NCBI GenBank assembly: GCA_002399285.1 | Contig: DHDI01000010.1 | Location: 111,689-147,133, forward strand | Direction of reading: 5' to 3' | From: Thermoanaerobacterales bacterium UBA4880 | GTDB taxonomy: Bacteria > Bacillota > Thermoanaerobacteria > Thermoanaerobacterales > UBA4877 | DNA: 35,445 bases | Shown: positions 25,572 to 34,006 of the stretch, in pieces | Layout of the letters: each line of letters opens with the position of its first letter | Position numbering within the stretch: position 1 is the stretch's first letter | Notes under the pieces: generated by a model | What the model saw: only the letters and a program-made list of their open reading frames with translations | Told to the model about the DNA's origin: nothing | Databases searched by the model: none | Translations under genes and position numbers: made by a program

Positions 25572-25898
25572 CTAATCGCTATTTGCAGTATCTAAAATTT
25601 CTTGGAAAATATGAATATAAGATTCTTTTTGAGAAGAATGCTCAATATCCGCGATCAACTGGTTTAATTCAGCATCGCCGGTTTCAAAGTTCAAGAAGAA
25701 TGAAGTTAATTCTACGTCTAATGCATTGGTGATCTTGATCAATGTTTCGAGTGATATTTTGCGCTGACCGTTTTCGGTATATCCGATGAATTGAACACTT
25801 AGCTCAGACTTTAATGCAAGTTCTTGCTGTGTCATACCTACTTTTCTTCTGTATTCGGCAATTTGTTTTCCTACATCGTTTAGTTGTGATAATTTCAT
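25572..25898 (-). CDS. XRE-family transcriptional regulator
   Basis: A 108-residue protein with a single helix-turn-helix of the Cro/CI type (about residues 10-65: IAEYRRKVGMTQQELALKSELSVQFIGYTENGQRKISLETL in successive helices) and a short acidic C-terminal tail (about 70-108) that probably dimerises. The ATG follows AAGGAG on the minus strand. It is a lone regulator, with no partner toxin or phage gene nearby. Its promoter carries a near-perfect 20-bp palindrome, which suggests autoregulation. The coding sequence and its flanks look richer in A+T than neighbouring genes, hinting at acquisition from elsewhere. Confidence 0.9.
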   Translation of the reverse strand: MKLSQLNDVGKQIAEYRRKVGMTQQELALKSELSVQFIGYTENGQRKISLETLIKITNALDVELTSFFLNFETGDAELNQLIADIEHSSQKESYIHIFQEILDTANSD

Positions 25899-25949
25899 AA
25901 CTAATCTCCTTAGCTTTAAATGCTTCTATATTAAGAGAAACTAATTTAT

Positions 25950-25979
25950 TATATAAACCATTGTAAAAATTTTTGCAAT
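25950..25979 (-). promoter_or_regulatory. Promoter and putative operator of the XRE gene
   Basis: On the minus strand TTGCAA (25978-25973), 17 nt, then TATATA (25955-25950) form a promoter. A 20-bp near-perfect palindrome at 25960-25979 (arms ATTGYAAAAA/TTTTTRCAAT) covers the -35 and half the spacer. That is the position expected for autorepression. Confidence 0.65.
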
Positions 25980-26201
25980 GAATTTTTTTTAATGGTTTAA
26001 GAGCAAAGAAAGTCTTGAGGAATAAATTATTCTGTGCTTCTAAGATGCGTGCTGATTTTTCGGATGCAGTTCTTGATTACCTACTTTGATAGAGTAAATT
26101 AAAAAAAATCCTGAAAAGGATTTTTTTTAGCAGGAAAATGGAAACCGACATAGAAATAGATAAATGTAAGACAACAGATATCTAATTTTGGAGGTGTGTT
26201 T
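25980..26201. other. Leader region upstream of the SLH-nucleotidase gene
   Basis: No gene is supported. The region contains the orphan hairpin at 26101-26128 and the GGAGG ribosome site at 26190-26194. I could not identify a convincing sigma-A promoter for the downstream gene. Confidence 0.4.
26101..26128. terminator. Orphan terminator hairpin upstream of the nucleotidase gene
   Basis: AAAAAAATCC and GGATTTTTTT pair perfectly around TGAAAA, with an A-run before and a T-run after. No plus-strand gene ends just upstream, so it is either an attenuator in the nucleotidase leader or a leftover from a lost gene. Confidence 0.75.
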
Positions 26202-29200
26202 ATGAGTCTTAAAAAGTTTTTGAGCATCGCTTTGGTGTTTGCCATGGTCATTTCCGTGGTGAGCTTTGGGGCAGTTTCGAACGTTTCGGCAGAGGAAAAC
26301 GTTCATCTGACCATACTAGCCACATCGGATATCCACGGACACATCTATCCATGGGACTATGATCAGGCCAAACCGGCGGATGTGGGTTTGGCAAAGGTTT
26401 ACACCATAGTAAAGGGCGAAAGGGCGGAAAACCCCAATACCATACTGGTGGATAACGGCGACCTGGTACAGGGCACTCCCCTCGTAGCTTACTACAATTC
26501 CCAGATTTTGAATGGGAAGACGGACTTTACATATCCCATGATCGACGTCATGAACAAGATGGGCTATGACTCTATGACGCTGGGCAACCATGAGTTCAAT
26601 TTTGGGCTTGGTCTCTTAGACAAGGTCATCTCGGATGCAAAGTTCCCGGTACTTGCCGCAAACATCTACAAGGAAGACGGGACCAACTATGTAAAACCCT
26701 ATATCATTAAAGAAGTGGGCGGCGTAAAAGTAGGTATTTTAGGCCTTACGACAAAGGAAATACCGGTATGGGAAAACCCCGACAATTACAAGGGGCTGAA
26801 GTTTAACGACATAGTTGAGGAAGGCACGAAGTGGGCAAAGGTTCTAAAGGATGACGAGAAGGTCGACTTTATATTGGCAGTCATCCATTCGGGCGTGGAG
26901 ACGCCTACCGATATCATACCCGAGAATCAGGCAAAGGCGCTGGCAGAAAACGTACCTGAGATCAATGCCATCGTAGCGGGACACGCACATGTAAATATAC
27001 CCAATCAGGTCATCAACGGCGTTACGATAACCGAACCCGGTAAGTGGGGAGAGAACGTATCCAAGATAGACGTTCAGCTTACGAAGGGCTCTGAAGGATA
27101 TAAGGTGGCCGATATCGCAAGCGGCTTGATCTCCACAAAGGGAGTCGAAGCGGATCAGGAGATACTTGATCTGGCGAAGCCATATCATGATCAGACCCTG
27201 GCCTATGTCGATACCAAAGTCGGCGTGGCTACGGATGATTTTGCGCCCGCGGATGAGATAAAGGGAATACCCACGGCACAGGTAAAGGATACGGCTCTTA
27301 TTGACTTAGTGCAGAAGGCACAGATGTATTACGGCAAGGCTGACGTATCCATGGCGGCGATGTTCAATGCCAACGGCAATATCAAAAAGGGCGACGTCAC
27401 CATAAGGGACGTATCAGGCCTGTATACCTTTGAAAATTATTTATATACGATAGAAATTACGGGCAAACAGCTGAAGGACCTCATGGAATGGTCGGTCAAA
27501 TATTATAATCAGTACAAGCCGGGAGACGTTACCGTAAGTTTCGATAAGAATACGGCGGATTACTATTATGATATGTTTGAAGGCGTGGACTATAAGATAG
27601 ACATATCCAAGCCTGTGGGTGAGAGGATCGTAGATCTCAAGTTCAAGGGCAAACCCGTGACCGACGATATGAAGCTGAGCTTAGCTCTGAATAATTACCG
27701 CTTCAACGGCGGCGGCGGATTTATGGAAAAGGCCGGGATAAAAGACCCCAAGATACTCTTTGATTCGCAGAAAGAGATGGGAGACAGTGGTCAGATAAGA
27801 GATCTTATAATAAGCTACATCAAGGAAAAGGGCACCGTATCCCCCGAGGTCAGCAATAACTGGCAGATCGTCGGAGCGGACCTGAACAGCTGGGCCAGGC
27901 CGTATGTGGTCGACCTTGCGAATAAGGGAATAATGGATACTGGCGTCAAAAACTCCGTAGCCATCAATGTAAACGACAAGATCACCAGAGGAGAATTTGT
28001 CAAGACCCTGGTAAAGGCCATGGGCTATCAGCTTCCGGCGGTGGAGACCAGTAAATTCACCGATGTGGATAAGGACATGGCTCCCTACGTCGAAGCAGCG
28101 CTGGCAAACGGCGTGACCAACGGCATAAGCGACACTACCTTTGGTACCAGCATGAGCATTACCAGAGAACAGGCTTTCTCCATGCTGATGAAAGCATTGG
28201 ATCTGAAGGACGACGGCAAGAACCTCGCATCTTTCAAGGATGCGGCAAAGGTAAGCGAATGGGCGAAGGGATATATAAGCAGTGCAGCCGCAATGGGCAT
28301 AGTCAAGGGCACCGACGGCTATATCAATCCCGCGTCAGACATCACGCGCGGAGAGATGGCATCGCTTATAGACAATTTTATAAAGAATATCAAACCGGTA
28401 ACACTGCTGACCGTGAATGATTTTCACGGCTCGTTAAGGGAATCCGGAAAGAACATCGGGATAGCCAAACTGGCTTCCTATTTGAAAACCCAAAAAGCGG
28501 CCAATCCCGACAGGACTTTGATACTCAGCGCAGGAGACAACTATCAGGGCAGCGCCGAGTCAAATCTGCTCTATGGCAAACCGGTGAACGACGCTATGAA
28601 TATGATAGGCTTTGATGCCTCGGCTGTCGGCAACCATGAGTTTGACTGGGGAGCGGATAAACTGCTTGACTGGATTAAGACGGCTAAATTCCCGTTCTTA
28701 GCTGCAAACATCTACGACAAGGCAGCGGGAAAACCGGTGGACTGGGCGCAGCCGTATACGATCATAGAAAAAGATGGGATCAAGATAGGCATCATAGGCA
28801 TAACCACACCGGAGACCGCATACAAGACCAAACCGGATATAGTGGCGCCTTATGAGTTCAAGGACCCCGCGGAGGTCGTCAACGAGTATGCCAAGGTGCT
28901 GAAAGACAAAGGAGCGGACATAGTCGTTGTTCTTGCCCATGCGGGAGGAGAACAAGATAAGGATGGAAACATAACCGGCGAGGGCGCCGACATGGCCGGG
29001 AAAGTTAATGTGGATGCCATAATCATGGGCCACACCCATATGCCGGTTTCAGGAAAGATAAACAATATTCCCGTCGTCGAGGCGTATTATAACGGACGCT
29101 CGGTCGGCGAGATCACCCTTTATTACTATCAACCGCTTAAGAAGGTGGTCGCATCCACCGCGAAGGTCAACGGCGACCTTTATAATCAGACGATCACCCC

Positions 29201-29927
29201 GGATAAAGACGTTGAGGCGATGCTGAACGGATATCTCGACGATGTGACGCCCATGCTCAGCGAGGTCATAGGAAAGACTGAAGAGGATCTGGAGCATGAC
29301 AAGGGACATATGTCTCTCCTGGGCGAATGGACGGCAGATATAATGAAAGACGCATCGGGCGCGCAGATTGCCTTCCAGAACGGCGGCGGCGTCAGGACCA
29401 GCATACCTGCAGGCGACATCACCGTGGGTAAGATGTACGAGGTCATGCCTTTCGACAATACCCTCTATACCTTTGACATGACGGGAGAGCAAATAAAAGA
29501 GGTATTGGAAAACGGCATTATGAATACAGATATCGGATGGGTACAGATGGCTGGTCTTACGGTTAAATATGATTCCACAAAATCCGCCGGCGAGAGGGTG
29601 CTGGAAATGACTCTTACGGACGGGACGCCTGTAGAAATGGATAAGACCTATAAGGTCGTTACCAACGACTTTATGGCAACGGGCGGAGACAATTACACGG
29701 CATTTACCAAAGCGCAGAACGGCAAAGACACCGGCATACCGGTGAGGGAAGCCATGATACAGGCGGTACGGGATATGACGTCGAAGGGCGTGACCATATC
29801 GCCAAAATACGAAGACAGATTGATAGATGTATCAAAATCAGTAAGTTTTGCAACTCCGGTTTTTACCGGAGTTTTTTTATGGGAAAAACATGTTGCATTA
29901 ATTCATTTTCTCTGGTATAATTCATAG
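26202..29927 (+). CDS. Secreted S-layer-anchored double 5'-nucleotidase/metallophosphatase
   Basis: About 1241 residues. The start is ATG 26202 (after GGAGG), not the in-frame GTG 26196. A signal peptide (SLKKFLSIALVFAMVISVVSF, cleavage probably after NVSA) leads into a first UshA/5'-nucleotidase module: SDIHGH, DNGDLVQGT, GNHEF, AGHAHVN, then a 5_nucleotid_C domain ending near residue 545. Residues about 556-729 hold three SLH repeats for cell-wall binding. A second full nucleotidase module follows: NDFHGS, SAGDNYQGS, GNHEFDWG, GHTHMP, NGGGVRTSIPAGDIT, GGDNYTAF. Both active sites look intact. It should hydrolyse extracellular nucleotides or related phosphoesters. The final about 28 codons run through an intrinsic terminator and a promoter, so the true end is probably near 29844. 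Confidence 0.92.
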   Translation: MSLKKFLSIALVFAMVISVVSFGAVSNVSAEENVHLTILATSDIHGHIYPWDYDQAKPADVGLAKVYTIVKGERAENPNTILVDNGDLVQGTPLVAYYNSQILNGKTDFTYPMIDVMNKMGYDSMTLGNHEFNFGLGLLDKVISDAKFPVLAANIYKEDGTNYVKPYIIKEVGGVKVGILGLTTKEIPVWENPDNYKGLKFNDIVEEGTKWAKVLKDDEKVDFILAVIHSGVETPTDIIPENQAKALAENVPEINAIVAGHAHVNIPNQVINGVTITEPGKWGENVSKIDVQLTKGSEGYKVADIASGLISTKGVEADQEILDLAKPYHDQTLAYVDTKVGVATDDFAPADEIKGIPTAQVKDTALIDLVQKAQMYYGKADVSMAAMFNANGNIKKGDVTIRDVSGLYTFENYLYTIEITGKQLKDLMEWSVKYYNQYKPGDVTVSFDKNTADYYYDMFEGVDYKIDISKPVGERIVDLKFKGKPVTDDMKLSLALNNYRFNGGGGFMEKAGIKDPKILFDSQKEMGDSGQIRDLIISYIKEKGTVSPEVSNNWQIVGADLNSWARPYVVDLANKGIMDTGVKNSVAINVNDKITRGEFVKTLVKAMGYQLPAVETSKFTDVDKDMAPYVEAALANGVTNGISDTTFGTSMSITREQAFSMLMKALDLKDDGKNLASFKDAAKVSEWAKGYISSAAAMGIVKGTDGYINPASDITRGEMASLIDNFIKNIKPVTLLTVNDFHGSLRESGKNIGIAKLASYLKTQKAANPDRTLILSAGDNYQGSAESNLLYGKPVNDAMNMIGFDASAVGNHEFDWGADKLLDWIKTAKFPFLAANIYDKAAGKPVDWAQPYTIIEKDGIKIGIIGITTPETAYKTKPDIVAPYEFKDPAEVVNEYAKVLKDKGADIVVVLAHAGGEQDKDGNITGEGADMAGKVNVDAIIMGHTHMPVSGKINNIPVVEAYYNGRSVGEITLYYYQPLKKVVASTAKVNGDLYNQTITPDKDVEAMLNGYLDDVTPMLSEVIGKTEEDLEHDKGHMSLLGEWTADIMKDASGAQIAFQNGGGVRTSIPAGDITVGKMYEVMPFDNTLYTFDMTGEQIKEVLENGIMNTDIGWVQMAGLTVKYDSTKSAGERVLEMTLTDGTPVEMDKTYKVVTNDFMATGGDNYTAFTKAQNGKDTGIPVREAMIQAVRDMTSKGVTISPKYEDRLIDVSKSVSFATPVFTGVFLWEKHVALIHFLWYNS
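29852..29878 (+). terminator. Intrinsic terminator inside the 3' end of the nucleotidase frame
   Basis: AACTCCGG (29852-29859) pairs perfectly with CCGGAGTT (29866-29873) around TTTTTA, followed by a T-run to 29878. Because it lies within the open frame it implies that the original stop codon was upstream. Confidence 0.93.
29893..29921 (+). promoter_or_regulatory. Promoter of the cysteine T-box operon
   Basis: TTGCAT (29893-29898), 17 nt, then TATAAT (29916-29921) with an extended -10 TGG. The start site would be near 29928, matching the 5' end of the T-box leader. Confidence 0.85.
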
Positions 29928-30160
29928 TAAATTAGTGTGAATTAAATGCGTTGAAGAGGTTGAGTAGGCATATAGAGTCTCAAAGAGAGGGTACGCCGCC
30001 GGCTGAAAGCGGACCCGGGCAACTTTATCAGGCCGAAATGCACCTTGGAGCAGCGTAGTGCCGGAGGCTCCGTTACAGCCCTGAGTGAAGGCATTGTGCA
30101 TTTATGCCTTAACAAGAGTGGAACCGCGGACTCCCGTCTCTTAAAGAGATGGGATTTTTT
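29928..30160 (+). promoter_or_regulatory. T-box riboswitch (cysteine, specifier TGC) upstream of cysE-cysS
   Basis: The T-box sequence AGAGTGGAACCGCGG is at 30115-30129. The stem I base helix (GAAGAGGT with ACCTT), a GAGTA S-turn-like segment and the specifier TGC (30039-30041) in the opposite strand are visible. TGC is a cysteine codon and the operon encodes cysteine synthesis and tRNA-Cys charging. The terminator TCCCGTCTC/GAGATGGGA (30132-30140 with 30146-30154) is followed by six T. Uncharged tRNA-Cys should switch on the operon. Confidence 0.93.
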
Positions 30161-30178
30161 GATTTCAGGAGGGTTATT

Positions 30179-30763
30179 ATGGGATTTTTAGCGTCTATTA
30201 CCGAAGATGCAAGAAATATACGAAGCAAGGATCCCGCCGCCAGAAGCCTTGCGGAAGTCTTTTTATGCTATCCCGGGCTTCATGCGGTGATATTTTACAG
30301 GATATCACACTTTCTATATATACATCGTCATTATCTGCCGGCAAGACTTATTTCTCAGTGGGGAAGATTTTTTACAGGAATAGAGATACATCCCGGCGCC
30401 AAGATCGGCAGGAGGCTCTTTATAGATCACGGCATGGGAGTCGTCATAGGCGAGACGGCCGAGATCGGCGACGACGTCACCATATATCACGGAGCTACCT
30501 TAGGAGGCACCGGCCATGAGACCGGGAAAAGGCATCCTACCATAGGCAATAACGTCATTATAGGAGCCGGTGCAAAAGTTCTGGGCAGTTTTAAGGTGGG
30601 AGACAATTCTAAGATAGGAGCGGGAGCAGTAGTGCTCAAGGAGGTCCCTCCCGATTCTACGGTGGTCGGCATACCTGGGCGCACGGTGAAAAGGAAAGGA
30701 AAGAGGGTGAAGATTGACGAGATAGATGATATAATAGAAAATAAAGATTGTGTGCGTTCATGA
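30179..30763 (+). CDS. cysE: Serine O-acetyltransferase
   Basis: A 194-residue enzyme making O-acetylserine, the first step of cysteine synthesis. It is the short Gram-positive form: a small N-terminal helical domain (1-65) and then a left-handed beta-helix of hexapeptide repeats (about 68-170) with the active-site segment [15 protein letters not shown] and [11 protein letters not shown] chose ATG 30179 for the CAGGAGGG just upstream. The in-frame ATG at 30149 would begin inside the T-box terminator. It lies 12 bp before cysS in the same T-box operon. Confidence 0.97.
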   Translation: MGFLASITEDARNIRSKDPAARSLAEVFLCYPGLHAVIFYRISHFLYIHRHYLPARLISQWGRFFTGIEIHPGAKIGRRLFIDHGMGVVIGETAEIGDDVTIYHGATLGGTGHETGKRHPTIGNNVIIGAGAKVLGSFKVGDNSKIGAGAVVLKEVPPDSTVVGIPGRTVKRKGKRVKIDEIDDIIENKDCVRS

Positions 30764-30775
30764 AAGGAGATAGGT

Positions 30776-32164
30776 ATGAGGATATACAATACGATGACGG
30801 GCACAAAAGAGGAATTTGTCCCGCTTAAAAAGGACTGCGTCGGCATGTATGTATGCGGGCCTACTGTCTACAACTATATCCATATAGGCAACGCGCGGTC
30901 CTTTGTCGTGTTCGATATGGTGAGAAGATATTTTGAATACAGGGGATACGATGTGACATTCGTTCAAAATTTTACCGATATAGACGATAAGATCATAAGG
31001 AAGGCCAATGAAGAGGGTGCCTCGGTATTTGAGGTGAGCGAGAGGTATATCGGCGAGTATTTCAAAGACGCCGACGCCCTCGGTATAGAGCGCGCCACCG
31101 TCTATCCCAGGGCCACGCGGGTGATGGAGGACATAATCTCCTTTATATCCGATCTGGTAGGCAAGGGCTATGCATACGGTACGCAGGACGGCGTGTACTT
31201 CAGCGTGGAGAAATTCAAGGATTACGGGAAGCTTTCCAAGAAGAATACGGACGATCTGATATCCGGAGCGCGGGTGGACGTGAATGAACAAAAGAAAAAT
31301 CCGTTGGATTTTGCCCTGTGGAAGCTGGCGAAGCCGGGCGAACCATACTGGGAGAGCCCATGGGGGCAGGGGCGTCCGGGCTGGCATATAGAGTGTTCGG
31401 TGATGTCGTCCAAATATCTTGGAAATCCCTTTGATATCCATGGAGGGGGGCCCGATCTGGTATTTCCCCACCATGAGAACGAGATAGCGCAGAGCGAGGC
31501 GAAGAGCGGGGTCAGATTCGTGAATTATTGGATGCATGCCGGCTATCTCAATATAGATAATCAAAAGATGTCAAAATCCCTGGGGAACTTCTTTACCGTG
31601 AGGGAGATATTGGACCGGTATGATCCCATGACGGTAAGGTTTTTTATGCTGTCTGCTCATTACAGGAATCCGATAAATTTCAGTTTTGAACTGCTGGATC
31701 AGGCGCAGGTCGGTCTTGACAGGATCAAAAACTGCGTTTTCAGACTGAGGGAATTAAAGGGCCGGGCCGGCGAATGCGCCGGGGACAAAGAGGTTTTGCA
31801 GTACGCCGAGGAGCAAAGGCAAAACTTCATATCCTCTATGGACGACGACTTCAATACCGCCGAGGCCATTTCGCATATATTCAATATGGTGAGCTTCGCA
31901 AACACAAGGATAGACGATGGCTCGGGCCAGGCCGCCATAGACTGTGCAGCAGACGCCGTCACAGAACTCATGGGAGTGCTCGGGATAAGCCTGGATATTA
32001 AGAAGGAGCTGCTGGATGAGGAAATAGAAAGGCAGATAGAAGAAAGGCAGCAAGCCAGACGGAGAAAGGATTACGCGGCTGCGGACAATATAAGGGACGA
32101 ACTGAAGGCGAAGGGCATAATATTGGAGGACACGCCGCAGGGGGTAAGGTGGAAGAGAAGATGA
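30776..32164 (+). CDS. cysS: Cysteinyl-tRNA synthetase
   Basis: A 462-residue class I synthetase. The HIGH motif appears as HIGN in CGPTVYNYIHIGNARS. The zinc-site residues are C28-type CGP, C in WHIECS and HH in FPHHENEIAQSE, and KMSKSLGNF is intact. The length is normal. It is the second gene of the cysteine T-box operon, behind AAAGGAGA. Its stop overlaps the next gene's ATG (ATGA). Confidence 0.98.
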   Translation: MRIYNTMTGTKEEFVPLKKDCVGMYVCGPTVYNYIHIGNARSFVVFDMVRRYFEYRGYDVTFVQNFTDIDDKIIRKANEEGASVFEVSERYIGEYFKDADALGIERATVYPRATRVMEDIISFISDLVGKGYAYGTQDGVYFSVEKFKDYGKLSKKNTDDLISGARVDVNEQKKNPLDFALWKLAKPGEPYWESPWGQGRPGWHIECSVMSSKYLGNPFDIHGGGPDLVFPHHENEIAQSEAKSGVRFVNYWMHAGYLNIDNQKMSKSLGNFFTVREILDRYDPMTVRFFMLSAHYRNPINFSFELLDQAQVGLDRIKNCVFRLRELKGRAGECAGDKEVLQYAEEQRQNFISSMDDDFNTAEAISHIFNMVSFANTRIDDGSGQAAIDCAADAVTELMGVLGISLDIKKELLDEEIERQIEERQQARRRKDYAAADNIRDELKAKGIILEDTPQGVRWKRR

Positions 32165-32559
32165 CGGATGTGGAGGCTCGCAGCATACCCTCGTTGGCGC
32201 TGGCTTATCTGGGAGATTCGGTGTATGAAGTATATGTGCGCAGGCATTTGATTTTATCTGGAATGACGGACGTGAATAAACTGCACAGGGAAGCGGTCGG
32301 ATATGTCAGCGCCGTATCTCAGTCGCAGTTCTTACAGGCTATCGGCGGGCAATTGACCGCGGAGGAAAGGGACGTCGTAAGAAGAGGCAGAAATGCTAGG
32401 ATAAACACAAAACCACAGTCCTGCGGCCTGCAGGACTACAAACGCGCGACCTCGCTGGAGGCTCTCATCGGCTATCTCTATATGACCGGCAGGACCGGCA
32501 GGATAGAGGAGATAATGAAAAGCATATTTGAATTAAGTGCGTCAAGCCGAAAAATATAA
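32161..32559 (+). CDS. mrnC: Mini-ribonuclease III
   Basis: A 132-residue RNase III catalytic domain without a dsRNA-binding domain, which matures 23S rRNA in Bacillus. The signature LAYLGDSVYEVYVRRHL is at the N-terminus and SLEALIGYLYMTGR, with the second catalytic acidic residue, is near the C-terminus. ATG 32161 overlaps the cysS stop. An in-frame GTG at 32149 lies within its GGTGGAAGAG ribosome site. Confidence 0.95.
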   Translation: MTDVEARSIPSLALAYLGDSVYEVYVRRHLILSGMTDVNKLHREAVGYVSAVSQSQFLQAIGGQLTAEERDVVRRGRNARINTKPQSCGLQDYKRATSLEALIGYLYMTGRTGRIEEIMKSIFELSASSRKI

Positions 32560-32592
32560 ATAGGATATTAATATATAGAAGGAGGAAACAGG

Positions 32593-33231
32593 ATGGATAT
32601 ACAGCTGATAAGCAAAACCCCCGACTTTTTAAAGGTGATATGGCTGGCTGCGAGGACGTGCAAGAGCAGCAAGACGCCGCAGGAACTGTGGAGGGACGAA
32701 CCTGCGCTCGAAGAGATGGAGAGGATAGCGGACGGTATCATAAGGTCGGGGCATACCAGCGTGCTTGAACACTGTTATGTCACGTATGCCGTCGCCGGCG
32801 TATCCCGAAGCCTTTTGGCGCAGTACACCAGGCACAGGATAGGCATCAGCATCTCGGTACAGTCGCAGAGGTCGGTTTCCGAGAGGTCGGATAAAAACGG
32901 CGGCCTTTATGAAGCCGTGGTTCCGCATACCATCGAGAGCAGCCCGGAAGCGAAACAGATATTCTTAGATCAGCTCAAATCGATCCAGCAGTGTTACGAC
33001 AGGCTTTCGGAGCTCAATATAAGTAAGGAAGACGCCAGATTCATCCTTCCCAATGCTGCGGCCACAAACTTTGTGACCACATTGAATCTCCGGTCGCTTT
33101 TGGACGTATATGACAAGAGGGTGAGGACTCCGGGAGCACAATGGGAAATAAAAGAGATGATAGGCAGGTTCGCCGAGCTGGCATATGATGAAGAGCCATG
33201 GCTCAAAAGGTATTTTATATCCGAAGAATAG
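32593..33231 (+). CDS. thyX: Flavin-dependent thymidylate synthase
   Basis: A 212-residue FAD-dependent enzyme that makes dTMP from dUMP. The ThyX motif reads RHRIGISISVQSQR, with eight residues between RHR and the serine rather than the textbook seven; I recall that this longer loop occurs in other Firmicutes ThyX. The dUMP/FAD helices (SVLEHCYVTYAVAGVSRSL, in overlapping parts) and NFVTTLNLRSLLD are typical. The start follows GAAGGAGGAA. With the B12-dependent NrdJ at the left of the window it forms part of an anaerobic deoxynucleotide supply. Confidence 0.95.
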   Translation: MDIQLISKTPDFLKVIWLAARTCKSSKTPQELWRDEPALEEMERIADGIIRSGHTSVLEHCYVTYAVAGVSRSLLAQYTRHRIGISISVQSQRSVSERSDKNGGLYEAVVPHTIESSPEAKQIFLDQLKSIQQCYDRLSELNISKEDARFILPNAAATNFVTTLNLRSLLDVYDKRVRTPGAQWEIKEMIGRFAELAYDEEPWLKRYFISEE

Positions 33232-33247
33232 CAAGGACTGATGACTA

Positions 33248-34006
33248 ATGGATAAAAACGAAGATATAATAGCAGGCAGGAATCCGGTCATGGAAGCGAT
33301 GAGATCGGATGCGGAGATAAACAAAATATTGATAGCCGAGGGCGAAGGCCAGGCCATAAAACAAATAATGGGGAAGGCCAGGGAAAAGGGCATCCCTGTG
33401 GAAATTGCCGACAAAAGGAAGCTGGATACGCTTACAGATCTCAACCACCAGGGCGTGGTAGCCATTGTTTCCCCCGTAAAATACGTCGGGCTGGACAGTA
33501 TATTGGACTATGCCCGTCATAGGAAGGAAGACCCGCTGATATTGATACTCGACGGTATACAGGACCCGGCCAATCTCGGCTCCATCATAAGGACCTCGGA
33601 GGTCATGGGCGCGCATGGCATAGTCATACCAAAACACAGGAGCGCAAATATCACGCCAGCCGTTTCGAAGGTGTCCGCCGGCGCAGTCTATCACCAGCGC
33701 ATAGCGAGGGTGTCAAACATATCTCAGACTATAAAAGCGGTGCGGGACAAGGGGCTTTGGACGGCAGCCTGCGATATGGACGGAGAAACATACTACGCAA
33801 GAGACCTTACCGGACCGCTGGCAATCGTGATAGGGGGCGAGGGAACGGGGGTATCCAAACTTGTCAGGGATAACTGCGATTTTGCCATAAGCATCCCCAT
33901 GCACGGCAGGGTCAGTTCTCTCAATGCGGGTATAGCGGCTGCGATCACGATAAGCGAGGTCATGAGGCAAAGGGATATGGAAAATGGCAGAATATCTGAT
34001 AGTTGA
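33248..34006 (+). CDS. rlmB: 23S rRNA (guanosine-2'-O-)-methyltransferase RlmB, SpoU family
   Basis: A 252-residue SPOUT methyltransferase. The N-terminal substrate-binding domain (IIAGRNPVMEAM, residues 6-75) is followed by the knotted catalytic domain with LDGIQDPANLGSIIRTSE, VIGGEGTGVSKLV and IPMHGRVSSLNAGIAAAI. By homology it modifies G2251-equivalent of 23S rRNA; other SpoU targets cannot be excluded. Its 3' end overlaps the next gene by 23 nt. Confidence 0.94.
   Translation: MDKNEDIIAGRNPVMEAMRSDAEINKILIAEGEGQAIKQIMGKAREKGIPVEIADKRKLDTLTDLNHQGVVAIVSPVKYVGLDSILDYARHRKEDPLILILDGIQDPANLGSIIRTSEVMGAHGIVIPKHRSANITPAVSKVSAGAVYHQRIARVSNISQTIKAVRDKGLWTAACDMDGETYYARDLTGPLAIVIGGEGTGVSKLVRDNCDFAISIPMHGRVSSLNAGIAAAITISEVMRQRDMENGRISDS

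Noticed and set aside
25502..25732. 76-codon plus-strand frame starting with TTG
   Set aside because: Its second half is antisense to the well-supported XRE gene and the sequence there is a mirror artefact. At most the first 23 codons might be a gene remnant.
25572..25898. XRE gene as antitoxin of a toxin-antitoxin pair
   Set aside because: No small partner gene is adjacent on the same strand, so a toxin-antitoxin interpretation has no support here.
26047..26092. Short frame MRADFSDAVLDYLL ahead of the orphan terminator
   Set aside because: Fourteen codons with no ribosome site; could be a leader peptide or gene remnant but nothing supports either.
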